From the NCBI RefSeq assembly GCF_937898475.1, contig NZ_CALEJS010000015.1, positions 310,001 to 374,000 of the forward strand: a stretch of 64,000 nt of DNA, read 5' to 3'. A program made the position numbers and the translations under genes. The stretch is from an uncultured Chitinophaga sp. (GTDB lineage Bacteria; Bacteroidota; Bacteroidia; Chitinophagales; Chitinophagaceae). Shown here piece by piece: positions 1 through 7,973 of this stretch (position 1 is the stretch's first letter; every line of letters begins with the position of its first letter). Below the pieces are notes generated by a model. It searched no databases and was not told the origin of the DNA. It saw only the letters and a program-made list of their open reading frames with translations.

Positions 1-195
1 AAAGAACTGTGCTCCACCATTGGAGAACTGTATAATCACCGGGGAGTTTACTTTTGCAGCGGTTTCCAATACTGCGTTCACCGAGTTAGTTCCCACCACG
101 TTCACGGCAGGCATAGCAAATGCGTTCGCTTTAGCATCATTATAAAGCGCTTCCAGCTCTTCGCCGAATAATACGCCGGCTCTGTATTTTCCCAT
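1..195 (-). CDS. fbaA: Class II fructose-1,6-bisphosphate aldolase, N-terminal part (runs off the window)
   Basis: The first 65 residues of a gene whose 3' part lies outside the window. The protein would cleave fructose-1,6-bisphosphate to dihydroxyacetone phosphate and glyceraldehyde 3-phosphate in the cytoplasm (glycolysis and gluconeogenesis, Zn-dependent class II). The visible part starts MGKYRAGVLFGEE and contains the family stretch FAMPAVNVVGTNSVNAVLE followed by VIIQFSNGGAQF, which match the N-terminus of the E. coli FbaA-type subgroup. The start is the ATG at 195. The metal ligands and catalytic residues are downstream and unseen. A heptamer repeat element lies between this start and the Rieske gene upstream. 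Confidence 0.85.
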   Translation of the reverse strand, partial: MGKYRAGVLFGEELEALYNDAKANAFAMPAVNVVGTNSVNAVLETAAKVNSPVIIQFSNGGAQFF

Positions 196-239
196 ATTCT
201 TTTGGTTGTTTACTGTTTACGGAGGGCAAAGATAGTCGT

Positions 240-407
240 AAATCCCAAATTCCAAATCCCAAATCCCAAATACCAAATTCCAATATCCAAATTCCAAATC
301 CCGAAAAACAAATTCCAAAGTAAGGAGACCGTGCCAAACAGATCAATTAAATCTGTTCCGGGCACCTCCCCACTTTGGAATCTGGAATTTGGGATTTGGA
401 ATTTTAC
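240..407. repeat. GGAATTT-family inverted heptamer element (copy a)
   Basis: The left arm (about 240-320) is a run of CCAAATT/CCAAATC/CCAAATA units. The right arm (373-407) is the complementary TTTGGAATTTGG-type run. Between them the core can fold further: CCAAAG, GGAG and GTGCC on the left face GGCAC, CTCC and CTTTGG on the right, with AACAGAT facing ATCTGTT at the tip. It fills the gap between the aldolase start and the Rieske stop codon and ends four bases before that stop. The same family recurs seven more times in the window. Confidence 0.8.
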
Positions 408-410
408 GAT

Positions 411-839
411 TTAACTTACAGTCAGCGTACTGCCGTTGATAGCGACGGTTTTCTGAGCGAGCGCTACGGTTGCCGGACCGGTATTCACGGCGCCGCTGGT
501 AGTGTAACGGCTGCCATGGCCGCAGGGCGCATTGCATTCTACCAGGTTGGTAGCGCTGTTGAACCTGGCAACGGTGCAGCCCTCATGGGTACAGGTGCTG
601 GAGAGCGCGGCGAAAGCAGCCGGTGTGTTGCCCGCAGCCACCCGGATCACGATTACGCCGCCGGCGATCTTATAGTCGCCGATGTTGGTTAATTCAGACC
701 CCAGGTTAGCAGAAAAACCTCCGCCACCGCCCCCCGGACCCGGCGCATCTGCGCTGTTCTTACTACAGGCGGCTAATCCACCGGCGCAGGCCAGGGCTAA
801 AACCACGCCCAGGTTATTGACGAACTCCCTTCTTTCCAT
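411..839 (-). CDS. Rieske-type [2Fe-2S] lipoprotein with atypical box II
   Basis: A 142-residue protein, probably an exported electron carrier. The N-terminus has a twin-arginine-like RREF at residues 3-6 followed by a hydrophobic stretch and a lipobox LAAC with Cys25, so it should be lipid-anchored. After a Gly-rich linker comes a C-terminal Rieske fold. Box I is canonical (CTHEGC). Box II reads CNAPCGHGS instead of CPCHGS, so the usual Cys-x-x-His spacing is not kept: cysteines lie 2 and 6 residues before the histidine. The family normally binds a 2Fe-2S cluster through two Cys and two His. Whether this copy does so needs testing. No redox partner gene is adjacent. Start ATG 839. Confidence 0.8.
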   Translation of the reverse strand: MERREFVNNLGVVLALACAGGLAACSKNSADAPGPGGGGGGFSANLGSELTNIGDYKIAGGVIVIRVAAGNTPAAFAALSSTCTHEGCTVARFNSATNLVECNAPCGHGSRYTTSGAVNTGPATVALAQKTVAINGSTLTVS

Positions 840-985
840 AAAGTTGCAGGTTTAGTGTGAAATATGCTTTGGAAGAATAAACAGTTGCTTTGTAATATGT
901 TTACGGGCACAACAGCAGAAGGGTTGCCCGCTTTATGCAGTTTGCTCCCACCCCGATCCCACTCCGGCTCCTTCCCAACCCGGGG

Positions 986-1071
986 ATATAGTACAGATAT
1001 AGTACCCATATAGTACTAATATAGTAGCCCTATATAGAGATACGTTATCTATACGTTATCGATACGATATT
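986..1071. repeat. 11-bp phased direct repeats
   Basis: ATATAGTA occurs at 986, 997, 1008 and 1019, each exactly 11 bp apart. It is followed by ATACGTTATC at 1040 and 1051 and a related ATACGATATT at 1062, again 11 bp apart. The spacing is close to one helical turn, so a protein could bind the same face repeatedly or the DNA could be intrinsically bent. The array lies 150-230 bp upstream of the Rieske start. Confidence 0.75.
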
Positions 1072-1128
1072 TATAACTTATCCGGGGAGTTTACCGGGGT
1101 GCGGATGCAAGACACTACGAAGATCTTA

Positions 1129-1218
1129 TGCGCTTTTACTATACTATCATGCGCTTTTACCTAAGCTTGTATACGCTTTTAGTGTGGATAGCACGAAAGT
1201 AACACTAAGAAAGCGCAT
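1129..1218. promoter_or_regulatory. Repeated TGCGCTTTTA motif, possible binding sites
   Basis: TGCGCTTTTA occurs at 1129-1138 and 1150-1159, a variant TACGCTTTTA at 1172-1181, and the reverse complement of ATGCGCTTT at 1210-1218. The direct copies are 21 and 22 bp apart, about two helical turns. This looks like an operator cluster. The cognate protein is unknown. Confidence 0.4.
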
Positions 1219-1281
1219 TGAAAACACGAAGGGAAGATGAGGGTAAGATGCGGAGAGCACGAAATAAAAACGAAGAAACCA

Positions 1282-2094
1282 TCAGGAAAACAACTGCCTG
1301 AAATACCCCGGGGCTTCCAGCAGGCGGCTGCCATACCAGGAGAACATTTCCCCGTCTACCAGCAATACCCGGGCCTCGGGCAAACAGGCACGGATCTCGC
1401 CGATGTGCTTTTCCTTAAAAGGATAGGGCTCTGAAGACAGCAGCACAAACTGGCTGGCGGGTGGTACCGCAGCAAAGGCTTCGGCCAGCCGGGAAAGGCT
1501 GATGGAGGGATAACGCTGCATACCGGAAAAGATGTTCTGCAAACCGGCTGCCTCCAGCATGGTGTGGATAAAGGTATCGCCCCCGGCCACCATCCAGGGA
1601 TCCCGCCAGATAAAATAGGCGGCCTGCGGCGGACGGGTGCTGCGGGCTACGCTTTCGTTCAGCAGGCTGAACTCCCGGCTGATGTCGGCGCTTAGCTGCA
1701 GGGCCTGTTCCGCACGGCCGGTGATCACCCCAATTTCCCGGATCATGCTGAGGGCATCGGGCAGGGAGCGGATGTCGCTGGTCCACACCGGGAAATCTGC
1801 CATCAGGGCCCTCACCTGCTCCTGTGCATTTTCTTCCTTGTTGGCGATGACCAGGTCTGGTTGCAGGGCTTTGATCTGTTCTATGTGCAGTTGCCTGGTG
1901 CCTCCTATACGGGTTTTGTGCCGGAACCATTGCTCCGGGTGGATGCAGAATTTCGTGATGCCCACCACCTCGGCATCGAGGCCCAGGTGGTAGAGCAGTT
2001 CGGTCTGCGAGGGCACCAGTGACACGATCCGCTGCGGCGGATAAGGGATGTGCACCGTATTTTGCAGCTGGTCTATGTACGTGCGGACTTCCAT
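1282..2094 (-). CDS. BtuF-like periplasmic-binding-type protein (helical backbone metal receptor superfamily)
   Basis: A 270-residue protein of the TroA/BtuF-like fold that binds cobalamin, iron chelates or metal for an ABC importer. The family signature RIVSLVPSQTELLYHLGL near the N-terminus and the region with QIKALQPDLVIANKEEN and YFIWRDPWMVAGGDTFI are typical of BtuF/cobalamin-binding proteins. I chose the ATG at 2094 because the longer ORF would overlap the upstream synthase. This start follows an AGGAG sequence and leaves a 7-bp gap to that gene's stop. With this start there is no signal peptide, so it may be cytoplasmic or use another role, as in many Bacteroidota stand-alone homologues. 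No permease or ATPase gene is near. Confidence 0.75.
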   Translation of the reverse strand: MEVRTYIDQLQNTVHIPYPPQRIVSLVPSQTELLYHLGLDAEVVGITKFCIHPEQWFRHKTRIGGTRQLHIEQIKALQPDLVIANKEENAQEQVRALMADFPVWTSDIRSLPDALSMIREIGVITGRAEQALQLSADISREFSLLNESVARSTRPPQAAYFIWRDPWMVAGGDTFIHTMLEAAGLQNIFSGMQRYPSISLSRLAEAFAAVPPASQFVLLSSEPYPFKEKHIGEIRACLPEARVLLVDGEMFSWYGSRLLEAPGYFRQLFS

Positions 2095-2101
2095 CTCCTG
2101 C

Positions 2102-3460
2102 TTAGCTTCCCAGCGCCTGGATAATATCGTATTTGGTGACGATGTGATAGCTGCCGCTTTCGTCTTTGGTGAGCACGGCGCCATTTTCCTTATTGATGTA
2201 AACGGAGAGCTTTTCGATAGGCGTTTCCATGGCTACCTGCGGGAAGGCAGGTTGCATCACCTGTTTTACCTGGGCGTCTTTCAGGTTTACATCATCTATC
2301 AGCCTGCTGAAGAGGCCCCCTTCTGATACGGCGCCGATGATCTCGTTATTGGCCAGTACGGGGATGTGTTCGATCTCGAATTTCTTCATTTTGGCGATGG
2401 CGTCGCTTACTTTTTCTTCTGCGCCGATGGTCACCAGGGGCAGATTGCGGCGGGCGTTCACGATGTCCTTCACGGTTTTTACGTCCAGGAAGCCGCGTTC
2501 CATCATCCACTGATCATTATAAACCTTGCCTACGTACCGGCTGCCATGGTCGTGGAACACCACCACTACCAGGTCTGTTGGTTTCAGGTGCTGTTTCAGC
2601 TGCAGCAGGCCTGAGATGGCAGAGCCGGCGGAATATCCCACAAATATCCCTTCTTCCTTGGCGATGCGGCGGGCCATGATAGCGCCATCCTTATCGGTTA
2701 CCTTTTCAAAGCGGTCTATCAGGCGCATGTCGTAGTTCTGCGGCACAAAATCTTCGCCGATGCCTTCTGTGATGTAGGGATATACTTCGCTCATATCCAG
2801 CTCGCCGGTCTCGTGGAATTTCTTCAGCAGGGAGCCATAGCTGTCGATGGCCCATGCCTGGATGGCCGGGTTCTTTTCTTTCAGGTACTGTGCTGCGCCG
2901 GTGATAGTGCCGCCCGTACCTGTGGCCACCACCAGGTGGGTGATCTTTCCTTCTGTCTGCTCCCATATTTCAGGACCGGTTTGCTCGTAGTGGGCCTGGC
3001 GATTGGCCAGGTTATCATACTGGTTGATGTAGAAAGAATTGGGGATCTCCTGAGACAGGCGCCGTGCCACGGAATAGTAGGAGCGGGGATCATCCGGCTC
3101 TACGTTAGTGGGACAAACAATCACTTCTGCGCCTACCGCTTTGAGGATATCCACTTTTTCTTTGGATTGTTTATCGGTAGTGGTGAAAATGCATTTATAA
3201 CCCTTGATCACGGCCGCCAGCGCGAGTCCCATACCCGTATTGCCGGAGGTGCCTTCAATGATGGTGCCGCCCGGTTTCAGCAGTCCCTGCTGCTCGGCCA
3301 CCTCCACCATTTTTACCGCCATGCGGTCTTTAATGGAGTTGCCGGGGTTGAAGAATTCCACCTTGGCAAAAACGGGGCAGGGCAAGGCTGCAGTAACGCG
3401 GTTCAGTTTTACTAACGGGGTGTTTCCTATCGTTTCGAGAATGTTATTACAAAACTTCAT
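2102..3460 (-). CDS. Cystathionine beta-synthase-like PLP enzyme with C-terminal CBS domains
   Basis: A 452-residue cytoplasmic enzyme of fold-type II PLP enzymes that should join serine (or O-acetylserine) with homocysteine or sulfide. The PLP lysine is expected at Lys44 in NPGNSIKDRMA. The phosphate loop is EGTSGNTGMG, and a second glycine-rich loop is GTGGTITG. Residues from about 335 onward form a pair of CBS modules (RNLPLVTIGAEEKVSDAI and KQVMQPAFPQVA), as in eukaryotic CBS where they bind S-adenosylmethionine. In bacteria the ligand is often unknown. The length suits a CBS-type enzyme better than plain CysK. The gene is 7 bp upstream of the BtuF-like gene in the same direction. metK is elsewhere in the window but not linked. 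Confidence 0.85.
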   Translation of the reverse strand: MKFCNNILETIGNTPLVKLNRVTAALPCPVFAKVEFFNPGNSIKDRMAVKMVEVAEQQGLLKPGGTIIEGTSGNTGMGLALAAVIKGYKCIFTTTDKQSKEKVDILKAVGAEVIVCPTNVEPDDPRSYYSVARRLSQEIPNSFYINQYDNLANRQAHYEQTGPEIWEQTEGKITHLVVATGTGGTITGAAQYLKEKNPAIQAWAIDSYGSLLKKFHETGELDMSEVYPYITEGIGEDFVPQNYDMRLIDRFEKVTDKDGAIMARRIAKEEGIFVGYSAGSAISGLLQLKQHLKPTDLVVVVFHDHGSRYVGKVYNDQWMMERGFLDVKTVKDIVNARRNLPLVTIGAEEKVSDAIAKMKKFEIEHIPVLANNEIIGAVSEGGLFSRLIDDVNLKDAQVKQVMQPAFPQVAMETPIEKLSVYINKENGAVLTKDESGSYHIVTKYDIIQALGS

Positions 3461-3542
3461 ATGGTAGTGTTAACTCCGGCGAATTTAAGGGAAAAAATCG
3501 GAGCGGGCGGATTAGCAGGTACGACGGTAATTTATCATCCGC

Positions 3543-3550
3543 TATCTTTG
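3543..3550 (+). promoter_or_regulatory. Putative -7 promoter box of bioD
   Basis: TATCTTTG matches the Bacteroidota -7 consensus TAnnTTTG. It ends 7 bp before the bioD ATG, so the transcript would be leaderless or nearly so. A clear -33 TTTG is not evident at the usual spacing, so confidence is moderate. Confidence 0.4.
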
Positions 3551-3557
3551 CCGCGTT

Positions 3558-4202
3558 ATGCGGAAGAGAATATTCATCACCGGTATAGGCACCGGCGTGG
3601 GAAAAACGCTTACAGCGGCCTGTGTTACAGAGGCTTTGCGGGCGGATTACTGGAAGCCCGTACAAACGGGGCTGGAAGATGGTACGGACACTGATACGGT
3701 GAAAGGGCTGCTGTCAAATGCGGTGTCAGTATGTCATAAAGAAGTATATTGCCTTTCAGCGCCTGCTTCGCCGCACCTGGCGGCCCGGCTGGAGCAGGTA
3801 CGTATTGAAGTGGAGCCCATCCTGCAGCAGGCGGAGGCCATACAACCGGCAGATCGCCCGCTGGTGATAGAAGGCGCCGGTGGTTTGATGGTGCCCCTGA
3901 ACGAAGACGTGTTCACACTGGAGCTGATCCGTCAGCTGCAGGCGGAGGTGATCATCGTGGCGCAGAACTACCTGGGAAGTATCAATCATGCATTGCTGAC
4001 GGCAAAAGTGTTGCAGCAAAGCGGTATACCGGTGTTGGGCTGGATATTCAGTGGGGATTATCATACCAATGAGGATGAAGTGGTGAAATGGAGCGGGTAT
4101 AGGAAATTAGGAAGGATTGATCAGGCGCAACGGGTAGATAAGGCGTTTGTGAAAGAGCAGGCGGGGAGATTGGTGCTCAAGTCCCGCTCCACATACACTT
4201 AA
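3558..4202 (+). CDS. bioD: Dethiobiotin synthetase
   Basis: A 214-residue ATP-dependent enzyme that closes the ureido ring of 7,8-diaminopelargonate with CO2 to give dethiobiotin, the penultimate step of biotin synthesis. The Walker A loop is GIGTGVGKT at residues 9-17. KPVQTGLEDGTDTD and VIEGAGGLMVPLNED are further family signatures. Other bio genes are not in the window. Biotin is needed by the pyruvate carboxylase at 48638. The gene is followed after 14 bp by the formyl-THF cyclo-ligase and lpxK, so it heads a mixed operon. The start ATG at 3558 is supported by the upstream promoter box. Confidence 0.9.
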   Translation: MRKRIFITGIGTGVGKTLTAACVTEALRADYWKPVQTGLEDGTDTDTVKGLLSNAVSVCHKEVYCLSAPASPHLAARLEQVRIEVEPILQQAEAIQPADRPLVIEGAGGLMVPLNEDVFTLELIRQLQAEVIIVAQNYLGSINHALLTAKVLQQSGIPVLGWIFSGDYHTNEDEVVKWSGYRKLGRIDQAQRVDKAFVKEQAGRLVLKSRSTYT

Positions 4203-4216
4203 ACTATTCATTTCAC

Positions 4217-4801
4217 TTGCAAACTAAAACGTCCATACGAAAACATTTCCTTGAACGCCGCTTAAATCTTCCTGAAGAGGAAGCCGCCGCGCGCAATGAG
4301 GCCCTGCTGTATAAAATCCGGGAGCTTGACTTCAGCAAGGTGCAGTGGGTGCATGTTTTCCTGCCTATCACAGAAAAGAAGGAAGTGAACACCTGGCCTA
4401 TCATAGAATGGCTGCGCAGCACCCATCCTGCAGTGCAACTGGTATTGGCAAAAGCGTTCCTGGCCACCGGCGAAATGGAGCATTATCTCTGGGAACCACA
4501 TACCATCCTGGTCAAAAGCAAATACGGCATACCGGAACCGGCGGGCGGTTCGCTGATAGCGCCCGAAATGCTGGACCTGGTATTTGTTCCGCTGCTGGCT
4601 TTTGACCACAGCGGGCAGCGCGTAGGATATGGCAAAGGTATGTACGACCGCTTCCTGAAACAATGCCGCCCCGGCGTACGCACCATCGGCCTGTCTTTAT
4701 TTGAACCGGTAGACCGCATCACGGATACCGACCCACGGGATGTGCCGCTGCATACCGTGATTACACCTGAAAAAATCTATCACTTTTCCAACATACCATG
4801 A
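4217..4801 (+). CDS. 5-formyltetrahydrofolate cyclo-ligase
   Basis: A 194-residue cytoplasmic enzyme that converts 5-formyl-THF to 5,10-methenyl-THF with ATP, rescuing a stable folate by-product. The C-terminal signature VGYGKGMYDRFL (ATP-binding loop of the family) and the N-terminal basic stretch SIRKHFLERRL identify it. No ATG lies upstream in frame, so the TTG at 4217 is taken as start. Length is normal for the family. Its last four bases overlap the ATG of lpxK (ATGA type), indicating translational coupling. folP at 58219 is the other folate gene in the window. Confidence 0.85.
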   Translation: MQTKTSIRKHFLERRLNLPEEEAAARNEALLYKIRELDFSKVQWVHVFLPITEKKEVNTWPIIEWLRSTHPAVQLVLAKAFLATGEMEHYLWEPHTILVKSKYGIPEPAGGSLIAPEMLDLVFVPLLAFDHSGQRVGYGKGMYDRFLKQCRPGVRTIGLSLFEPVDRITDTDPRDVPLHTVITPEKIYHFSNIP

Positions 4802-5862
4802 AAGCACTGCAATACCTGAAAATTTTACTATATCCTTTCTCCCTGTTGTACGGACTGGTGATGTGGATACGTAACCGCCTATACGACAGCGGTACCCTCA
4901 CCGCCGTGAGTTTCGACATTCCCATGATCGCGGTGGGCAACCTCTCTGTTGGCGGCACCGGCAAAACACCCCATGTGGAATACCTGATACGCCTGCTGAA
5001 GGAAAATTATGCGGTGGCCACCCTGAGCCGCGGCTACAACCGTAAAACACGGGGCTTTTTCCTGGCAGATGAAGACAGCACCGCCGCCCAGCTGGGCGAT
5101 GAACCCATGCAGTTTCACCAGAAGTTCCCGGATATCAGCGTTTGCGTAGGAGAGGAGCGCATGCTGGCGGTACCGGAGCTGCTCCGCGAACGGCAGGAAA
5201 CACAGGTGATCCTGCTGGATGATGCTTTTCAGCACCGCTCCATCAAACCAGGTAAGAACATCCTCGTTACAGAATATAACCGTCCCTTCACCCGCGACCA
5301 CGTAGTGCCTTTTGGCCGCCTGCGGGAGGGCCGTAAGGGTTATGAAAGGGCCGATGTCATCATCGTGTCCAAATGCCCGGCTGATATGACAGCAGCCGAT
5401 AAGCAGGCCCTGGAACGTGAAATAGCGCCGCTGCCGCATCAGCGCCTTTTCTTTACCTGCCTGCAGTACGGCGCATTGTATGAAATGCTGAGCGGACAGC
5501 CGGTGAGCGCTACAGCAAACGCCTCCGTACTGCTGGTGTGCGGTATTGCCAGACCGTCTCCCCTGGTACAGCATTTGAAGGACCAGTACCAGGAAGTGTT
5601 CCTGCTGCCTTTCCCGGACCATTACTACTACAGTAATAACGACCTGGAGAAGATCGCACGGGAACTGAAGGGCCTGCCCGGCGATGAAAAAGTGGTGGTC
5701 ACCACAGAAAAAGATGCGGTACGCCTGCACCTGTTGCAGCCCCGCCTGGAGGAGCTTGGACTGCAAATGGCCGTGATACCGGTGGAAATATCTTTTCTTT
5801 TCGGGGAAGGTTATTCGTTTAATAATTATATTTTTGACTACATAGAAGGGGCAGCTACGTAA
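4798..5862 (+). CDS. lpxK: Tetraacyldisaccharide 4'-kinase
   Basis: A 354-residue inner-membrane-associated kinase that phosphorylates the 4' position of the lipid A disaccharide precursor, which shows that the organism makes lipid A. An N-terminal hydrophobic helix (about residues 6-24) is followed by the Walker A loop VGNLSVGGTGKTP at 46-58. LSRGYNRKTRGF and the DDAFQHR motif (LLDDAFQHRSIKPG) are diagnostic. Near the C-terminus VVTTEKDAVRL is also conserved. It overlaps the preceding gene by 4 bp and RNase R begins 12 bp downstream. Confidence 0.93.
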   Translation: MKALQYLKILLYPFSLLYGLVMWIRNRLYDSGTLTAVSFDIPMIAVGNLSVGGTGKTPHVEYLIRLLKENYAVATLSRGYNRKTRGFFLADEDSTAAQLGDEPMQFHQKFPDISVCVGEERMLAVPELLRERQETQVILLDDAFQHRSIKPGKNILVTEYNRPFTRDHVVPFGRLREGRKGYERADVIIVSKCPADMTAADKQALEREIAPLPHQRLFFTCLQYGALYEMLSGQPVSATANASVLLVCGIARPSPLVQHLKDQYQEVFLLPFPDHYYYSNNDLEKIARELKGLPGDEKVVVTTEKDAVRLHLLQPRLEELGLQMAVIPVEISFLFGEGYSFNNYIFDYIEGAAT

Positions 5863-5874
5863 GGCATTCACTTA

Positions 5875-7944
5875 ATGGGACATGAGATGACAAAAAAGAA
5901 AAGACCTAAGAAAGGCGGCGGAAGCCCGCAGCAAAGTTTCCGGGGCCTTGTGGAGGTGACCCGTTCGGGAATGGCCTTCGTAATCGTGGAGGGCCTGAGC
6001 AAAGATATCCTGGTTAAACAGAAAAACCTGAATACCGCGCTGGACGGTGATGAAGTGCTGGTGAACGTGATCCGTCAACAGGGCAAGTCCACCGGCCGCA
6101 TGGAAGGCATGGTAACCGACATCCTTAAACGAAAAAAGACAGAATTTACCGGCACCCTGGATGTGAACAAGGGATTTGCATTCCTGGTACCTGAAAAGGG
6201 GGCCTTTGTTCCCGATATATACATTCCCGCCAATGCGCTGGGCGAAGCCAAAACCGGCGATAAAGCCGTGGTGCGCATCGTGGCCTGGGGCGAAAAGACC
6301 CGCAAACCGGTGGGGGAGATCGTGGAGATCCTGGACGCCAGCGATACCAACGACCTCGCCATGAAGGAGATCCTCGTGGAAAGCGGCTTCCCGCTAAATT
6401 TTCCCGACGAGGTGATCACCGAACTGACCCGGATCAGTGAAAAGATAACCACCACGGAAATACGAAAAAGAAAGGATTTCCGTAAACAGCTCACCTTTAC
6501 CATCGACCCGGCAGATGCGAAAGATTTTGACGACGCCATCTCCATCAAAAAGCTCAGAGGCGGCTATTATGAAATAGGCGTGCACATTGCAGACGTCAGT
6601 CATTATGTGCTGCCGGATACCGCGCTGGACAAGGAAGCCGACAAACGGGCCACCTCCGTCTACCTGCCGGATCGCGTGCTGCCCATGCTGCCGGAAAAGA
6701 TCTCCAACGAGCTCTGCTCCCTGCGGCCACATGAAGATAAGCTCACCTTCTCCGCCGTATTCAAGATGAATGAAAAAGGCGAGATCAAGGATCACTGGCT
6801 GGGCCGCACCGTGATACATTCCAAGCACCGCTTCACTTACGAAGAAGTGCAGGAGATCATCGAAAACGGGGAAGGTCCCTACGAGGAAGAAATACTGCTG
6901 CTGAACAAAATAGCACAGCAGCTTCGCAGGGAGCGCTTTGACGAAGGCGCCATCAATTTCTCCTCGCAGGAAGTACGTTTCCAGCTGGATGAAACCGGCC
7001 GTCCCATTGGCATCGTGATCAAGGAAAGCAAGGAGGCGCATCAGCTGATCGAAGAGTTTATGCTGCTGGCCAACCGTACCGTTGCGGAGTATGTCTCCAA
7101 AATAAAGATCAATAAACAGTCTGTACCTTTTCCTTACCGCGTGCACGACACGCCGGACGAGGAAAAGCTGAAGGTGTTCTCCATATTTGCCCGCAAGTTC
7201 GGGCATAAGTTTGACCTGGATAACCCGGACAGCATCGCCCGCTCCTTCAACAAAATGCTGCAGCTGGTGAAAGGCAGGCCGGAACAACATGTGCTCGAAA
7301 CCATCGGCATCCGTACCATGGCCAAAGCTATCTATACCACGGATAACATCGGGCACTACGGCCTGGGCTTTGAGCATTACTGCCATTTCACCTCGCCTAT
7401 ACGCCGTTACCCCGATGTGCTGGTGCACCGCGTACTGGCCCAGTGCCTGGCCGGTGATATCAAGCCTGACAAGCAGATGGAGAAGAAGTGCAAACACAGC
7501 TCTGAAATGGAGCGCAAGGCCATGGATGCAGAACGCGCCGCCAACAAATACAAGCAGGTGGAGTACATGCAGCAATTCATCGGCGAGACCTTTGAGGGCG
7601 TGGTGAGCGGGGTGGCGCATTTCGGCTTCTGGGTAGAAACGGTGGACACCAAGTGCGAAGGCCTGGTCAGCATCCACAACCTGCTGGCCAAAGACGAATT
7701 CAAACACGATGAAAGTGAGTATGCGCTCATTGGCCTGCATACGGGCCGCAAGTTCCGTATAGGCGACAAAGTGATGATCCGGGTGCTGGCGGCCAACATG
7801 GCCAAACGGCAGCTGGATTACGATCTTGCCGAAGAACTGGCGCCATCAGGTAAAGCCGGTAAGCCGGCGAAAGCTAAAAAAGAAAGAGCCCGCAAGGAAA
7901 AGCCGGCGGCTAAGGGGCGGGCGCAGAAAACCAGGCGCAAATAA
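5875..7944 (+). CDS. rnr: Ribonuclease R
   Basis: A 689-residue 3'-5' exoribonuclease of the RNB family that degrades structured RNA and takes part in RNA quality control. Cold-shock-like OSD domains occupy the first 180 residues or so. The RNB domain contains the acidic catalytic cluster TIDPADAKDFDDAISI at about residues 207-222 and the signature HFTSPIRRYPDVLVHR. An S1 domain follows (GVVSGVAHFGFWVE), and the protein ends in a Lys/Ala/Arg-rich basic tail typical of RNase R rather than RNase II. The ATG at 5875 lies 12 bp after the lpxK stop. A second in-frame ATG is at 5887. The long open frames on the other strand here are shadows. Confidence 0.95.
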   Translation: MGHEMTKKKRPKKGGGSPQQSFRGLVEVTRSGMAFVIVEGLSKDILVKQKNLNTALDGDEVLVNVIRQQGKSTGRMEGMVTDILKRKKTEFTGTLDVNKGFAFLVPEKGAFVPDIYIPANALGEAKTGDKAVVRIVAWGEKTRKPVGEIVEILDASDTNDLAMKEILVESGFPLNFPDEVITELTRISEKITTTEIRKRKDFRKQLTFTIDPADAKDFDDAISIKKLRGGYYEIGVHIADVSHYVLPDTALDKEADKRATSVYLPDRVLPMLPEKISNELCSLRPHEDKLTFSAVFKMNEKGEIKDHWLGRTVIHSKHRFTYEEVQEIIENGEGPYEEEILLLNKIAQQLRRERFDEGAINFSSQEVRFQLDETGRPIGIVIKESKEAHQLIEEFMLLANRTVAEYVSKIKINKQSVPFPYRVHDTPDEEKLKVFSIFARKFGHKFDLDNPDSIARSFNKMLQLVKGRPEQHVLETIGIRTMAKAIYTTDNIGHYGLGFEHYCHFTSPIRRYPDVLVHRVLAQCLAGDIKPDKQMEKKCKHSSEMERKAMDAERAANKYKQVEYMQQFIGETFEGVVSGVAHFGFWVETVDTKCEGLVSIHNLLAKDEFKHDESEYALIGLHTGRKFRIGDKVMIRVLAANMAKRQLDYDLAEELAPSGKAGKPAKAKKERARKEKPAAKGRAQKTRRK

Positions 7945-7973
7945 ATAAAACAGACGACATCTCATATTACACC

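Larger units (their letters stand above)
840..1281. other. Gap with phased short repeats upstream of the Rieske gene
   Basis: No convincing gene lies in this 442-bp stretch between the BtuF-like gene and the Rieske gene, both on the minus strand. It holds an 11-bp phased array (986-1071) and three direct plus one inverted copy of a TGCGCTTTTA motif (1129-1218), each listed separately. The rest is unremarkable. Confidence 0.7.

Noticed and set aside
6394..7740. Long minus-strand frame (448 codons) opposite RNase R
   Set aside because: Antisense shadow. Cys/His/Phe-rich composition without motifs.
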